Shown: positions 13,316 through 13,934 of the stretch, piece after piece
Position numbering within the stretch: position 1 is the first letter of the stretch
Layout of the letters: every line of letters starts with the position of its first letter
Origin: Terriglobia bacterium
GTDB lineage: Bacteria > Acidobacteriota > Terriglobia > UBA7540
Assembly (NCBI GenBank): GCA_030040515.1
Contig: JASHTO010000083.1
Coordinates: 1-13,934 of the forward strand
Reading direction: 5' to 3'
Length of the DNA stretch: 13,934 bases
Program-made: the position numbers and the translations under genes
Notes under the pieces: model-generated
What the model was told of the DNA's origin: nothing
Seen by the model: the letters and a program-made list of their open reading frames with translations, nothing else
The model's database searches: none

Positions 13316-13934
13316 ATGCACCAACCTTTCGTCCGACACCCGGCCGTCGCGGGGCGTTTTTATCCCGCCAAACCCGATGTTTTAACACGCCAGATCGATC
13401 AATACCTCGCAACTGAAACGGAGGCCGCGCGCAAAGACGACTCCGTCTTCGGCTGCATGGTCCCTCACGCGGGTTACATGTATTCGGGGCCCGTGGCGGG
13501 CGCGGTATTTCAGCGGCTTCCCGCGCGTGCGGCCTACATTATTCTCTGTCCAAACCACACGGGTCGTGGCGTCCCGCTGGCGATCATGTCCAAAGGCGAG
13601 TGGCTAACGCCGCTGGGCGCCGCCGCCATCAATTCCGACCTCTCGGCACTTCTTCAACATTCCTGCCACCTGCTTGAGGAAGACAGCCGAGCGCATGAGG
13701 ATGAGCACGCCATTGAAGTCCAACTACCCTTCTTGCAGCGGCACGTGGAGAACTTCACCTTTGTACCCATTGCCATCGGCGTGAGCCGCTATCCGGTTTT
13801 GGAAGCGCTCGGGCATGGAATCGCCGAAGCGCTGAAGAAGTCAAGCGGCTCGGTGATGATCGTTGCCTCGAGCGACATGAACCACTATGAACCCGATGAC
13901 GTCACGCGCGTGAAGGATCGCAAAGCAATTGACC
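13316..13934 (+). CDS. amrB: MEMO1-family protein (AmmeMemoRadiSam system protein B), 3' truncated by window
   Basis: The open frame covers 206 codons to the window edge with no stop. It starts MHQPFVRHPAVAGRFYPAKP, the usual family start. Conserved blocks are CMVPHAGYMYSGPVAG, LCPNHTGRG (the metal-site histidines lie in these two), HEDEHAIEVQLPFLQ and ASSDMNHYEP. The C-terminal part is beyond the window. MEMO1-like proteins share a fold with class II/III extradiol dioxygenases. In bacteria they often sit next to an AMMECR1-like protein and a radical SAM enzyme; those partners would be expected downstream but are not visible. No good ribosome site precedes ATG 13316 (a GAGG lies 17 bases away), which fits a leaderless message. 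Confidence 0.92.
   Translation, partial: MHQPFVRHPAVAGRFYPAKPDVLTRQIDQYLATETEAARKDDSVFGCMVPHAGYMYSGPVAGAVFQRLPARAAYIILCPNHTGRGVPLAIMSKGEWLTPLGAAAINSDLSALLQHSCHLLEEDSRAHEDEHAIEVQLPFLQRHVENFTFVPIAIGVSRYPVLEALGHGIAEALKKSSGSVMIVASSDMNHYEPDDVTRVKDRKAID

Overview
The window looks like a chromosomal segment of an Acidobacteriota member, probably Terriglobia-like and of moderately high GC. The reasons are protein types common in that phylum: a large Tat-exported CRTAC1/ASPIC protein carrying TPRs, a secreted carboxypeptidase-regulatory-domain plus TPR protein, and a small cupin that from memory closely resembles the (R)-hydroxynitrile lyase of Granulicella tundricola. All family calls come from reading the sequence; no search was run.

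Layout. Positions 1-1550 hold a secreted Cna-B-like/TPR protein between two copies of a palindrome-derived G-rich intergenic repeat. Positions 1555-2305 hold a decayed uroporphyrinogen-decarboxylase-family gene. Positions 2306-3290 have no intact gene: they contain a 99-bp inverted-repeat element and a group II intron without a reverse transcriptase on the minus strand (2719-3159), which appears to sit inside a small terminal-inverted-repeat element. Positions 3318-7157 encode a 1279-residue exported protein made of six calcium-type VCBS/FG-GAP motifs, an ASPIC/UnbV domain, a thioredoxin fold without CXXC, and TPRs. Positions 7158-8346 are a gene graveyard: a possible LmbE/PIG-L remnant, a truncated conserved hypothetical gene, a broken RepA-like plasmid replication gene in the opposite direction, and the 3' part of a tRNA-Pro(CGG) gene. 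The tRNA fragment looks like an integration scar and may be the right edge of a mobile or plasmid-derived island extending leftwards.

The right part is more orderly: an aldehyde dehydrogenase (8454-9893), an F420-reductase-like pseudogene split by a 135-bp MITE with a TA target duplication (10271-11033), the hydroxynitrile-lyase-like cupin (11141-11536), a likely osmC-CDF metal exporter operon (11879-13251), and the start of a MEMO1-family gene running off the window (13316 onwards).

The main discovery-type signal is a small non-autonomous TIR element family (TIR about TACAGAGCGACATAA). One copy breaks the F420-reductase-like gene, and removing it on paper restores the reading frame at the insertion point. 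A second copy appears to host the group II intron: removing the intron gives an ungapped alignment with the first copy. A third, terminus-less core copy lies downstream of the cupin gene.
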